A DNA stretch of 64,000 nt from Inia geoffrensis (Eukaryota > Chordata > Mammalia > Artiodactyla > Iniidae). The notes below the pieces were generated by a model that was given only the letters and a program-made list of their open reading frames with translations, was not told the DNA's origin and made no database searches. Below are positions 19,220-30,568 of the stretch, one piece after another. Numbering within the stretch: the first letter of the stretch is position 1; every line of letters begins with the position of its first letter. Location: assembly GCA_036417435.1 (NCBI GenBank), contig CM070901.1:11010001-11074000 (forward strand). The letters are read 5' to 3'. The position numbers were made by a program, and so were the translations under genes.

Positions 19220-19900
19220 GGGTCATTTTATGTCCACTTCTACTCTACCATAAATTTTTATTAAAGTAGTACATGCAGAGAACCACACAAATTATGACTA
19301 ACCAGCTTGATGAATTTTCAAAAAGTGAACACATCTAAATGTGAACAGTGAAAAATATTAGTAAATTAATACAATGGCCCAGCTGTTATCCCCCCAAAGT
19401 AACCTATATCCTTGCTTTTAGCACCATGAACACTGCCAAATAACTAAAGTATTTATATTTCCAACAATAATGTATAAGAGGTCCCATCTTCCATATCATT
19501 GCCAACACTTGATATTATCCAGTTTTCTTTTTTAAAAATTTAGCCATTCAAAAAAAAAAAAAAAGGGCTTCCCTGGTGGCGCAGTGGTTGAGAGTCCACC
19601 TGCCGATGAGGGGACACAGGTTCGTGCCCCAGTCCAGGAAGATCCCACATGCCGCAGAGCGGCTAGGGCCGTGAGCCATGGCTGCTGAGCCTGCGCATCC
19701 GCAGCCTGTGCTCTGCAACGGGAGAGGCCACAACAGCGAGAGGCCCACATACCACAAAAAAAAAAAAAAAAAAAAAAAAAATTTAGCCATTCCATTAGGT
19801 GTGTGTAGTTGAAGTTTTCATTTGTATTATTTCATTGTGAACTAATAATGCCAAATACTTATTCATACATTTGTGAATTAGTAGGATTTCTTTCCCTAGT
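19220..19900 (-). mobile_element. Old L1 fragment(s), inverted, interrupted by a SINE
   Basis: The stretches around 19255-19330 (CAGCTTGATGAATTTTCA) and 19440-19548 plus 19793-19890 resemble the 3' part of ancient L1 in reverse. The SINE at 19565-19781 splits the phrase TTTAGCCATTC/CATTAGGTGTGT of that old L1. Confidence 0.6.
19565..19781 (+). mobile_element. CHR-2-like SINE (copy 3) with A-tracts at both ends
   Basis: Head GGGCTTCCCTGG at 19565, A/B boxes in order, A-tail to 19781. The 15 bp direct repeat AAAATTTAGCCATTC is at 19535-19549 and 19778-19792. A run of 15 A residues (19550-19564) lies between the left target copy and the head, which is unusual because tails belong only at the 3' end. 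Confidence 0.95.
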
Positions 19901-20079
19901 CTCTCTATATGTATGAATTATATATGTATAACCAAATTGTTATATATAACCAATTCTATATATACATACATATATGAAACCAAGCACGGTGTATGATATA
20001 ATTTCCTTTCCTGATGCTTTGTAAGGTACATTTCTCATAAATCAATTATGCTCTGCAAATGTGGATCTCTTTCCAAGAT

Positions 20080-20330
20080 TTTATAATGATTCTTGACTAG
20101 TTTTTTAATAATGTACTTTATGGACATAGAATGTCAATACAGTAAAATGCTCCCACTTCAGGCATGTGCTTTGATGACTTGTCACAAATATATAAACATA
20201 AGTCACTACTACAACCAAGATATAAAACACTTCCATCACCCCCAAAAGATTAATCTGTATCCCTTCCCAGTCAGTTCTCACCCCTGGAGTCACTGGTGTG
20301 CTTCTCACCAAGATTCCATTTTAAAGCAAT
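20080..20330 (-). mobile_element. Old L1 fragment, inverted
   Basis: The phrases AACCAAGATATAAAACACTTCCATCACCCC and CCTTCCCAGTCAGTTCTCACCCC are in the order known from the 3' part of ancient L1 in reverse. Heavily diverged. Confidence 0.55.
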
Positions 20331-20679
20331 ACTACAGCAAAGGTCCTGAGGAGAGACCAGTGAGGTAGGAGGAAACCAACCAAATGAGGAAAGGGATTCT
20401 AAGAGGAAGAAGTAAGCAACCGTCAAATGGGGTTGATCATTTATTTTAGATGAAACATGAGTTAGAACTAACCTATGGCTTTATCAAGGCAGAGGTCATG
20501 TCTTAATTTGACAGGAGCAGTTTCTGTGGGGTAGTCGAAGATAAGTCCAAACTGAAATGGTTAGAGGTGAAAATGAGAAGAAAAAGAATGGGACATAGTG
20601 AGCATAATGATGCATGTCTTTCAGAGTTTTGTGACCAAGGCAGCAAAGGAAGGAGACAGTAGCATACCTCTCAGAACTC

Positions 20680-21118
20680 ATCCTACTGCTCTTCCACTCA
20701 TTCATTCTCTATCTGTCACATGGGCCTTTGGCTGTTTCTCAGTCATGCCAGTCACTGTCTACAATGTTGGGTCTTTCTCAGAATGCCTTCACTCACATCT
20801 CCTCTTGCCTAACTGTCTTCAATTTTGCTTAAATATCGTCTTCAAAATTTGGCTTTCCCTGTCCATTCGGATGTTAACTGCCTCTCTCCCTCCACCTTCA
20901 TTCTGCTAATCCCACTTCAATTTTTATTTTTTCCTAAGCACTCAGCACTTTCTAACATACCACACAATTAATTTATTTATGATGTTTATTGTTTACTGTC
21001 TGTCTTCTCCACTGGAAGGTAGCAGGAATCTTTGTCTTGTTCACAGATGTATTAGAAGCACCTAGAAGACAGTCTGTCACAGAGGAGGTATTCAAAAAAT
21101 ATTTGTTGCATACATAAA
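20680..21118 (+). mobile_element. LINE-2 3' end
   Basis: The order matches the 3' end of L2: a pyrimidine-rich CTTCACTCACATCTCCTC part, then AGCACTTTCTAACAT, TTTATTGTTTACTGTCTGTCTTCTCCACTGGAAGG, CTTGTCTTGTTCACAGATGTAT, CCTAGAAGACAGTCTGTCACAGAGGAGG and TATTTGTTG. It is ancient and non-coding. Confidence 0.8.
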
Positions 21119-21739
21119 TGACATTGTGGTTGAAAATAATGGCTTTGAACAGACCAGTAGAAGTCTAGTATCGAACAAACAGGAAATAATGACAAAATAT
21201 CTTGTTTGGGGGTGGAAAGAATAGTGGAGAAGTGGAGCTATAGTAAGGCTGTTACATTTTTCCTCTGGAGGATTAGCAAAAGGAAGGAGCTCCAAAAGAG
21301 TAACTGTGGAGGCGAGAGGCTAAACTCATTAAGTGATGTTCATCTAGTTAGAATATTTTTCCCAGTTAGTAGGTGAAATTTAATTCAAGGGAGGGGGAAA
21401 CATGAATTTTAAGAAGGGAGACCAGGTACAGATTCATTAACAGGATTCGGGCCATGGCTCAGATGTGTTGATTCTGCACCAATGCTTATAACACAAGGTG
21501 TGTTGATGGCATTAAACACACAGATGATATAATAGAAAATAGTGTGAGGTAGCAAAAATGCTAGAGAATAATACTATATTAAAAAAATAAAGAAGTCTGT
21601 TAAAAGTACAGAAGAAAACATGAATAGCAAACTTCAACCCAGCAGCAAATAATTGCACATTAGCAGTATCAGGATTTCAAATCAAAAAGAGATATTTAAG
21701 CTGCATATGTAAATGACATATTTTCACATGCAGTGGGTA
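21119..21739. other. Spacer, no gene seen
   Basis: No gene or confident repeat. Confidence 0.45.
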
Positions 21740-22545
21740 TTTAGATTTGCATTTATCCCTTTTTATGTATCTGTGTATACAAATAAGTTATTTGCATGCA
21801 TAATGTGGACACTACTTCTTAATATTGAAAGCATACAGTTCAGTGGTATTAAATACATTCACTTTGTTGTGGAGCCATTGCCACCATCCATCCCCTTAAC
21901 ACTTGTCACCTTGTACATCTGAAACTCTATACCTATCAAACAATAACTCAGTCTTCCCTGCTTCCAGTCCCTGGCAACCACTATTATTATACTTTCTGCC
22001 TTTATGATTTTGATTAAGTAGCTCTTATAAGTGGAATCAGACAGTATTTGGCTTTTTTGTGGCTGGCGTATTTAACTTAGCATGATGTCCTCAAGATCCA
22101 GCAATGTTGGAATATACTAAAGAGTTTCCTTTCTTTTTAAGGAAAATATACTATTGTATGCATATACCACATTTTGCTTATCCACTCATTATTTGATGGG
22201 CACATGGGTTGCTTCCATGTTTTAGCAATGTAATAATGCTGCTATGAAGATGGAGTACAAAACCTCTTCAAAAGCCTACTTCAATTCTTTTGGGTATATA
22301 CCCAGATGTATTAATAGAATTGCTGGATGTTGTGGTAATTCCATTTTTAATTTTTTGAGAAATTTCAATACTATTTTCCACAGTGGCTGTACCATATCAT
22401 ATTCCCACCAACAGTGCACAAGTTTCCAATTTCTTCACTTCCTTGACAACACTTGTTGTTTAATGGGGTTTTTTTTTTTATGGTAGCTCTTCTAATGTGT
22501 GAGGTGGTATTTCATTTTAGTTTTTATTTGCATATAATTGGCCAG
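21740..22545 (-). mobile_element. Old L1 3' fragment, inverted
   Basis: Long colinear match to the inverted 3' portion of ancient L1: CCCTGGCAACCACTATTATTATACTTTCTG, then ATAAGTGGAATCAGACAGTA, then TGGGTATATACCCAGATGTA, then CCACAGTGGCTGTACCATA and CACCAACAGTGCACAAG. It is old and full of small gaps. Confidence 0.85.
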
Positions 22546-22822
22546 AAGGCAAGTCATATTTTCCAGAAATTAGTAAGAAATTATGTATATTATTTCCACT
22601 CCATATACTGTATCCAACACATTTTTCTTTAGTTTTATTACCTTAGCAATAAAACATTTAAAAGAAAGTCCTCTTAATTTTATGTATACAAATTATCTAT
22701 AAGATACTTTGTAAGCATGATTATCCAATGAAAACTTTTGAGTGCCTAATATGTACAAAAATTCTCATAAACATTGAGTTCAGTCCTAACAGTAGGTTAT
22801 TTCTCCCACCAAAAGGTTTACC

Positions 22823-23400
22823 AATTGAGGGCAGTCTCAGAGACCTCTGGGACAACATTAAATGCACCAACATTAGAATTATAGGGGTACCAGAAGAAGA
22901 AGAGAAAAAGAAAGGGACTGAGAAAATATTTGAAGAGATTTTAGTTGAAACTTCTCTAATATGGGAAAGGATATAGTTAATCAAGTCCAGGAAGCACAGA
23001 GAGTCCTATACAGGATAAGTCCAAGGAGAAACATGCCAAGACACATAATTATCACACTACCAAAAATTAAACACAAAGGAAAAATATTAAAAGCAGCAAG
23101 GGGAAAACAACAAACAACATACAAGGGAATCCCCATAAGGATAACAGCTGATCTTTCAGCAGAAACTCTGCAAGCCAAACGGAGTGGCAGGACATATTTA
23201 AAGTGATGAAAGGGAAAAACCTACAACCAAGAGTACTCTACCCAGCAACGATCTCGTTCAGATTCGATGGAGAAATTAAAACCTTTACAGACAAACAAAA
23301 GCTAAGAGAATTCAGCACCACCAAACCAGCTTTCCAGCAAATGCGAAAGGAACTTCTCTAGTCTGGAAAAACAAGTGAAGGAAAAGACCTATAATGACAA
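22823..23400 (+). pseudogene. L1 ORF1 C-terminal remnant
   Basis: ORF1p is the RNA-binding chaperone of the L1 particle. The part present starts at SLRDLWDNIKCTNIRIIGVPE, the usual entry to the RRM-like domain, and continues after a stop (TAG near 22976) into the C-terminal domain with the ARGKQQTTYKG and ADLSAETLQAK motifs. A one-base loss near 23180 then shifts the frame, so the last part is read in a different frame. The coiled-coil trimerisation region is missing. Confidence 0.88.
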
Positions 23401-23418
23401 ACCCAAACAATTAAGAAA

Positions 23419-26400
23419 ATGGTAATAGGAACATACATATTGATAATTACCTTAAATGTAAATGGTTTAAATGTTCCAACCAAAAGACATAGACTGGCTG
23501 AATGGATACAAACACAAGACCCATATATATTCTAGCTACAAGTGACCCACTTCAGACCTAGGGACACATACAGACTGAGAGTGAGGGCATGGAAAAAGAT
23601 ATTCCATGCAAATGGAAATCAAAAGAAAGCTGGAGTAGCAATTCTCAGATAAGACAAAATAGACTCTAAAACAAGGACTATTACAAGTGACACAGAAGGA
23701 CACCACATAATGATCAAGGAATCAATCCAAGAACAAGATATAACAATTGTAAATATTTATGCACCCAACATAGGAGCACCTCTATACACAAGGCAAATGC
23801 TAACAGCCATAAAACAGGAAATTGACAGTAATACAATCATAGTAGGGGACTTTAAGACCCCACTTTCACCAGTGGACAGATCATCCAAAATGAAACTAAA
23901 TAAGGAAACACAAGCTTTAAATGATACATTAAACAAGATGGACTTAATTTATATTTATTTGTAAGACATTCCATTCAAAAAAAACAGAATACACTTTCTT
24001 CACAAGTTCTCACGGAACATTCTCCAGGATAGATCATATCTTGGGTCACAAATCAAAGCTTGGTAAATTTAAGAAAATTGAAATCATATCAAGTATCTTT
24101 TCCAACCACAACATTATGAGACTAGATATCAATTACAAGAAAAAATCTGTAAAAAATAGAAACACATGGAGGCTAAACAGTACACTACTTAAAAACGAAG
24201 AGATCACTGATGAAATCGAAGAAATCTAAAAATACCTAGAAACAAATGACAGTGAAAACACGACCCAAAACCTATAGGATGCAGCAAAAGAAGTTCTAAG
24301 AGGGAAGTTTATAGCAACACAATCCTACCTCAAGAAACAAGAAACATCTCAAGTAAACAACCTAACTTACACCTAAAGCAATTAGAGAAATAAGAACAAA
24401 AAAAACCAAAGTTAGCAGAAGGAAAGAAATCATGAAGATCAGATCAGAAATAAATGAAAAAGAAATGAAGGAAACAATAGCAAAGATCAATAAAACTAAA
24501 AGCTGGTTCTTTGAGAAGATAAACAAAATTGATAAATCATTAGCCAGACTCATCAAGAAACAAAGGGAAAACACTCAAATCAACCGAATTAGAAATGAAA
24601 AAGGAGAAGGAACAACTGACACTGCAGAAATACAAAGGATCATGAGAGATTACTACAAGCAACTCTATGCCAATACAATGGACAACCTGGAAGAAATAGA
24701 CAAATTCTTAGAAAAGCACAACCTTCCAAGATTGAACCAGGAAGAAATAGAAAATAAAAACAGACCAATCACAAACACTGATATTGAGACTGTGATTAAA
24801 AATCTTCCAACAAACAAACACGCGGAACCAGATGGCTTCACAGGCGAATTCTATCAAACATCTAGAAAAAAGTTAACACCTATCCTTCTCAAACTCTTCC
24901 AAAATATAGCAGAGAGAGGAACACTCCGAAACTCATTTTCCAAGGCCACCATCACCCTGATACCAGAACCAGAAAAAGATGTCACAAAGAAAGAAAACTA
25001 CAGACCAATATCACTGATGAACATAGATGCAAAAATCCTCAACAAAATACTGGCAAACAGAATCCAACAGCACATTAAAAGGATCATACACCATGATCAA
25101 GTGGTGGTTATCCCAGGAATGCAAGGAATCTTAATACATGCAAATCAATCAATGTGATACACTATATTAACAAACTGAAGGAGAAAAAGCATATGATGAT
25201 CTCAATAGATGGAGAAAAATCTTTTGACAAAATTCAACACCCATTTATGATAAAAACCCTACAGAAAGTAGGCATAGAGGGAACTTACCTCAACATAATA
25301 AAGGCCATATATGACAAATCCACAGCCAACATCGATCTCAATGGTGAAAAAGTGAAACCATTTCCTCTAAGATCAAGAAGCAGACAAGGTTGTCCACTCT
25401 CACCACTATTATTCAACATAGTTTTGGAAGTTTTAGCCACAGCAATCAGAAAAATAAAAAGAAACAAAAGGAATCCAGACCGGAAAAGAAATAAAGCTGT
25501 CACTATTTGCAGATGACATGATACTATACACAGAGAATCCTAAAGATGCTACCAGAAAAGTACTAGAGCTAATCAATGAATTTGGTAAAGTAGCAAGATA
25601 CAGAATTAATGCACAGAAATTTCGTGCATTCCTATACACTAATGATGAAAAATATGAAAGAGAAATTAAGGAAACATTCCCATTTACCACTGCAACAAAA
25701 AGAAACAAATACCTATGAATAAACCTACCTAAGGAGACAAAAGAACTGCATGCAGAAATCTATAAGACACTGATGAAAGAAATTAAAGATGATACAAACA
25801 TATGGAGAGAAATACCATGCTCTTGACTTGGAAGAATCAGCATCGTGAAAATGACTATACTACCCACAGCAATCTACAGATTCAGTGCAATCCCTTTCAA
25901 ACTACCAATGGCATATTTCACAGAACTAGAAGAAAAAATTTCACAATTTGTATGGAAACGCAAAAGACCCCGAAAAGCCAAAGCAACCTTGAGAAAGAAA
26001 AATGGAGCTGGAGGAATCAGGCGCCCTCACTTCAGACTATACCACAAAGCTACAATAATCAAGACAGTATGGTACTGGCACAAAAATGGAAATATAGATC
26101 AATGGGACAGGATTGAAAGCTCAGAGATAAACCCACACACATATGGTCACCTTATCTTTGATTATGGAGACAAAAGTATACAATGGAGAAAAGACAGCCT
26201 CTTCTATAAGTGGTGCTGGGTAAACTGGACAGCTACATGGAAAAGAATGAAATTAGAACACTCGCTAGGACCATACACAAATACAAAGTCAAAATGGATT
26301 AAAGACCAAATGTAAGGCCAGACACTATCAAACTCTTAGAGGAATCATAGGAAGAACACTCTGTGACATAAATCACAACAAGATCCTTTTGACCCACCCC

Positions 26401-27100
26401 CTGAGAAATGTAAATAAAAACAAAAATAAACAAATGGGACCTAATGAAACTTAAAAGCTTTTGCACAGCAAAGGAAACCATAAACAAGATGAAAAGAGAA
26501 CCCTCAGAATGGGAGAAAATATTTGCAAATGAAGCAACTGACAAAGGATCAATCTCCAGAATTTACAAGCAGCTCATGCAGCTCAGTATCAAAAAGAGAT
26601 ACAACCCAATCCCAAAATGGGCAGAAGACCTAAATATACTTTCCTCCAAAGAAAATATATAGATCGCCAACAAACACATGAAAGGATGCTCAACATCACT
26701 AATCATTAGAGAAATGCAAATCAAAACTACAATGAGGTATCACCTCACACCAGTCAGAATGGCCATCATAAAAAAATCTAGAAACAATAAATGCTGGAGA
26801 GGATGTGGAGAAAAGGGAACCCTCTTGCACGTTGGTGGGAATGTAAATTGATACAGCCGCTATGGAGAACAGTATGGACGTTCCTTAAAAAACTACAAAT
26901 AGAACTACCATGTGACCCAGCAATCCCACTACTGGGCATATACCCTGAGAAAACCATAATTCAAAGAGAGTCATGTACCAAAATGTTCATTGCAGCTCTA
27001 TTTACAACAGCCAGGACATGGAAGCAACTGAAGTGTCCCTCGACAGATGAATGGATAAAGAAAATGTGGTACATATATACAGTGGAATATTACTCAGCCA
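23419..27100 (+). pseudogene. L1 ORF2 remnant: endonuclease, reverse transcriptase, C-terminal domain
   Basis: ORF2 begins at the ATG at 23419. The endonuclease part is cut by stops (for example near 23535 and 23650). In its open piece at 23710-23964 the catalytic GDFNT motif reads GDFKT. The downstream DH pair of the SRIDHILGH motif survives near 24030. A 241-residue frame (24432-25157) covers the linker and RT fingers, next to a 120-residue frame (25154-25516) for the palm up to the FADD box, where the frame slips. Other pieces lie at 25518-25718, 25845-26315, 26444-26662 and 26791-27162. The C-terminal cysteine motif is partly lost, reading ARWWEC instead of HCWWEC. The protein cannot be made. 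Confidence 0.92.
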
Positions 27101-27639
27101 TAAAAAGAATTGAAATTGAGTTATTTATAGTGAGGTTGATGGACCTAGAGTCTGCCATATAGAGTGAAGTAAGTCAGAAAGACAAAAATTAATGCCATAT
27201 GCTAACACGTATATATGGAGTCTAAAAAAAAAATGGTTATGAAGAACCTAGGGGCAGGACAGGTATAAAGACACAGCCGTAGAGAATGGACTTGAGGACA
27301 TGGGGAGGGGGAAGGTTAAGCTAGGACAACGTGAGAGAGTGGCATGTACATATATACACTACCAAATATAACATAGATAGCTAGTGGGAAGCAGCCACAT
27401 AGCACAGGGTGATTAGCTAGGAGCTTTGTGACCACCTAGAGGGGTGGGATAGGGAGGGTGGGAGGGAGACGCAAGAGGGAGGAGATATGCGGATATATAT
27501 ATATGTATAACTGAATCACTTTGTTATATAGCAGAAACACACCAGTGTAAAGCAATTATACTCCAATAAAGATGTTAAAAAAAAATAGCATAGGTACCCT
27601 ATAAAATAATTTCGTAGTTTCTTGTAAAATTAAACATGC

Positions 27640-28190
27640 AACTACCAATTGGCCTAGCAGTTGTCCTCTTGGGCAATTATTCCAGAGAATGGAAAACTTA
27701 CATTCACACAAAACATGTATGCCAATATTTTTATCAGCTTTATTCATAACAGTACAGGAAGTAAACTACCTACTTGTCCTTCAACAGGTAAATGGATAAA
27801 TAAACTGTGGTACATATGTACTATGGTATACTACTCAGCAGTAAAAAAGAATGAATTATTGATTGACAGGACTTTGAGATATCTCAAGGGAATTGTGCTG
27901 AGTGAAAAAAAAAAAGTAAATATCTAAAGATTACATAGTATGAGTTCATTTATATAACATTCTTGAACTGAAAAAATTATAGCGATGGAGAAAAGACTAT
28001 TAGTTGCCAGGGTTTGGTGAAATGTATGAGAAGGAGGTAGATGTGATTATAAAAGGGAAACGAGGAATTTTTTGGTGATGAAACTACTATATCTTGAGTG
28101 TAGTAGTGGATACATGAATGAACGTGTGATAAAATTGCAAAACAATACAAATACAGACATAGTGCAAGTAAAACTGGAGTAATATTAAGA
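27640..28190 (+). mobile_element. Old L1 3' fragment
   Basis: Reads like the end of ORF2 of an ancient L1 (frame with TGKWINKLWYICTMVYYSAVKKNE, the old counterpart of the [20 protein letters not shown] end) and then a typical old 3' UTR (GTTGCCAGGGTTTGGTG, ATAAAATTGCAAAACAATAC). Confidence 0.8.
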
Positions 28191-28215
28191 GGACTGGTGG
28201 ATGTCAGAAAGAGAA

Positions 28216-28295
28216 TGGAAGGAAGGAAGGAAAGAAGGAAGGAAGGAAGGGGAAGGGGAAGGGAAAGGGAAAGGGAAAGGGAGGAAGAAGGAAAG
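28216..28295. repeat. (GGAA)n/(GGGAAA)n purine microsatellite
   Basis: GGAA units pass into GGGAAA units, all purines on the plus strand. Confidence 0.95.
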
Positions 28296-28763
28296 ATTTT
28301 TAAAACAGGTATTATTTGCACAATGAACCATATGTTCATATAAGAAACATATGGTTTCTATGACAAATAAGTGTAATTTTCTATTCTATAAAGGATTTTA
28401 TAAACCAATTTCTACAGAGAAAATTGTTCATGTCTACTTTATCAAATGCATATCGAATATTTGTTTAAGGTAGTTTCTTCAAGAAGTGATTAAAATACAT
28501 GAAAACCAGTTCAGTTGTCATTTATTAACAATGATTAATTCCAATCAATCAATTTCCATCACCAAAGCTCTCTTTTCTATGTTTGTTTCCTTTATTTGAT
28601 TTATTTAAATTTTTCAATTTGATAAAATCATGATGGTGATTCAAGGGAGGATTTAGATAAATTAGGGATAAATTCCCCAAAGTTAAGGTGAATTCTGATC
28701 TTATAATTCATTCTGAATTGCAGTGACGAAGCAGGGGAGTTTATGATAGGGTGATCCAAGGAA
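28296..28763. other. AT-rich spacer, no gene seen
   Basis: No gene or repeat recognised. Confidence 0.5.
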
Positions 28764-28835
28764 GCAGAGGGCTGGAGCTGCTCTCAGGGGCAACTATCCG
28801 CAGAGGGCTGGAGCTGCTCTCAGGGGCAACTATCC
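28764..28835. repeat. Exact 36 bp tandem duplication
   Basis: Two identical 36-base units, 28764-28799 and 28800-28835, each starting GCAGAGGGCTGGAGCTGC. The length keeps reading frame, but no gene is evident. Confidence 0.97.
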
Positions 28836-28884
28836 ATCTCCCCGAGCTATCAGAGAGGAAATGGCCAGAGCATTCGGGCATCTT

Positions 28885-28889
<5 letters not shown>

Positions 28890-28923
<34 letters not shown>
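28890..28923. repeat. (AC)n microsatellite
   Basis: Uninterrupted AC dinucleotides. Confidence 0.97.
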
Positions 28924-28926
<3 letters not shown>

Positions 28927-28952
28927 TACATGTCTGTGCATACTCAAGCACT

Positions 28953-29171
28953 AAAGAAAAGGAGAGAGGAGAAGAGAGGAGAGGAAGAGAAGAGGGAGAG
29001 GGAAGAAAAAACAAAAAAAAATGAAAAGAAAGGAGGGAGGGAGAGAGAGGAAAGAAAAAGAGAAAGAGAAAAGAAGAAAGAAAGAGAGAGAAAGAGGGAG
29101 GGAGGAAGGGGACGAAGGAAGGAAGGAAAGAAGGAGGGAAGAAAGGAAGGAAGGGAGAGAGGGAGGGAGGG
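28953..29171. repeat. 219-base nearly pure polypurine tract
   Basis: Counting on the plus strand I find only three pyrimidines (C at 29012, T at 29022, C at 29113) in 219 bases. It is made of irregular GAAA, GGAA, GAGA and GGGA units. Such tracts can adopt triplex (H-DNA) forms. The frames on both strands (Glu/Lys/Arg-rich on plus, Pro/Ser/Phe/Leu-rich on minus) are by-products. Confidence 0.95.
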
Positions 29172-29175
29172 TTTA

Positions 29176-30317
29176 TGTAAAAGATAGTGGTATGAATTCC
29201 CTGCCAGGATACTGTCAAAGTTAATTATTTATTTCCTTCTCTGACCCATTTCAGAAGGCTAAAATGGACACTATGTGCAATTCCTACTTAGAAATGTTTG
29301 TGAGTAGGAAGATGAATCGATAGTAATAAATTTCAGGTGAGTACCTAAATATTATTAATCCCTGAATACTGAACTTACATATCCTTAGGCTCACCTCCTG
29401 AGTTTTCAATCAGCCTTTTAAAGAGCTTTCCGTAATTACCGTGTTTCTTCATATGTACTTTGCATACATACTACTGCATACTACTACCATTAAGTCCAAA
29501 ATCAAAACTAGTTGTTTTAATCCTTAATATCAATTCCCCCTGAGGCTTCCTCATCCCAGTTAATGGTCCTCTAATTTTTTGGCCAGAGAGGACTGAAATG
29601 TGATTGAAAATTTTCTTTAACATCTGCTCTCCCTTTCCCCTTGTTTCTAGTCAATCAGAAAAGGTTTGTCAATTTTTTTAATATTTGACTCATACATTTA
29701 CTTCTTTACATTTAACATGCCAATGAATTATTATACACACATCTTACATCTTGCTTAAACTGTATTAGGTTTCTGATGGGTAGCCTTTCCCATGAAACCC
29801 ACACCACATGGTGATGTTATATTAGGTTTACTAATACACTATTTTGTGCCTGTCACACCCTTAAATGAAATCACTAGGTACTATCAATTAAAGTAAAATT
29901 TACGTACTCCAAAATGACTTTATAAGTCACCCTGTAATCTGCTCCCAAACTGATATTACCAGAGCCTGACTGTAACTTTAAGTCTTCTGTCTTACTGCCT
30001 TGGCTAGTGTCATTCATTCATTCCCTTAGAATATCTTAGTTTCTCCTCCAATACTACAAAACCAGGTTCTGTTCCACCTAGACCTCTGAGTGAAGATTTC
30101 CCTGATATTGGGTCTATAAATCTTTCATACTTTCAAAATTCTCTATAAAAATATAGCAAAATGTCCTTCCATCTTTGATAACACCTTTGGAGTATTGTAT
30201 TTTTATATTTGAGGACAAGCATTTGCTATTTAATCACATATTTTTAAAAATCAGCTCTAATCGTTACATGGCTTCTTATTCATCTCAGGTACAGTTTGAC
30301 AGACATCAGTTATTGCA
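29176..30317. other. Spacer with a possible L2 remnant
   Basis: No gene. Around 29940-30215 the order of CCACCTAGACCTCTGAGTGAAGATTTCCCTGA and nearby phrases is reminiscent of an old LINE-2, but the match is weak. Confidence 0.35.
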
Positions 30318-30334
30318 CTCAACCTAGAATTTCT

Positions 30335-30551
30335 TTTTCTTTTCTTTTTTTTTTTTTTTTGTGGTACACGGGCCTCTCACTGTTGTGGCCTCTCCCGTTG
30401 CGGAGCACAGGCTCCGGACGCGCAGGCTCAGCGGCCATGGCTCACGGGCCCAGCCGCTCCGCGGCATGTGGGATCTTCCCGGACCGGGGCCGAACCCGCG
30501 TCCCCTGCATCGGCAGGCGGACTCTCAACCACTGCACCACCAGGGAAGCCC
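30335..30551 (-). mobile_element. CHR-2-like SINE (copy 4)
   Basis: Inverted copy with a T-rich tail to 30360 and head at about 30551. The 17 bp direct repeat CTCAACCTAGMATTTCT (one mismatch) lies at 30318-30334 and 30552-30568. Confidence 0.96.
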
Positions 30552-30568
30552 CTCAACCTAGCATTTCT

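Larger units (their letters stand above)
22823..27578 (+). mobile_element. LINE-1 (copy C), longest in the window, truncated in ORF1
   Basis: Runs from inside ORF1 through ORF2 to the 3' UTR and a short A-tail after AATAAAGATGTT. At about 4.75 kb it is the most complete L1 here, but its 5' leader and the ORF1 coiled coil are gone. The 3' UTR is of the same subfamily as the 4.4, 54.4 and 60.3 kb copies. Both genes are interrupted. I did not find a clear target duplication. The left boundary is where ORF1-like coding starts (GGCAGTCTCAGAGACC). Confidence 0.92.

Noticed and set aside
28850..29218. Highly charged or Pro/Ser-rich proteins encoded by the polypurine tract
   Set aside because: Composition is dictated by the simple repeat, with frames open in several phases; no gene evidence.
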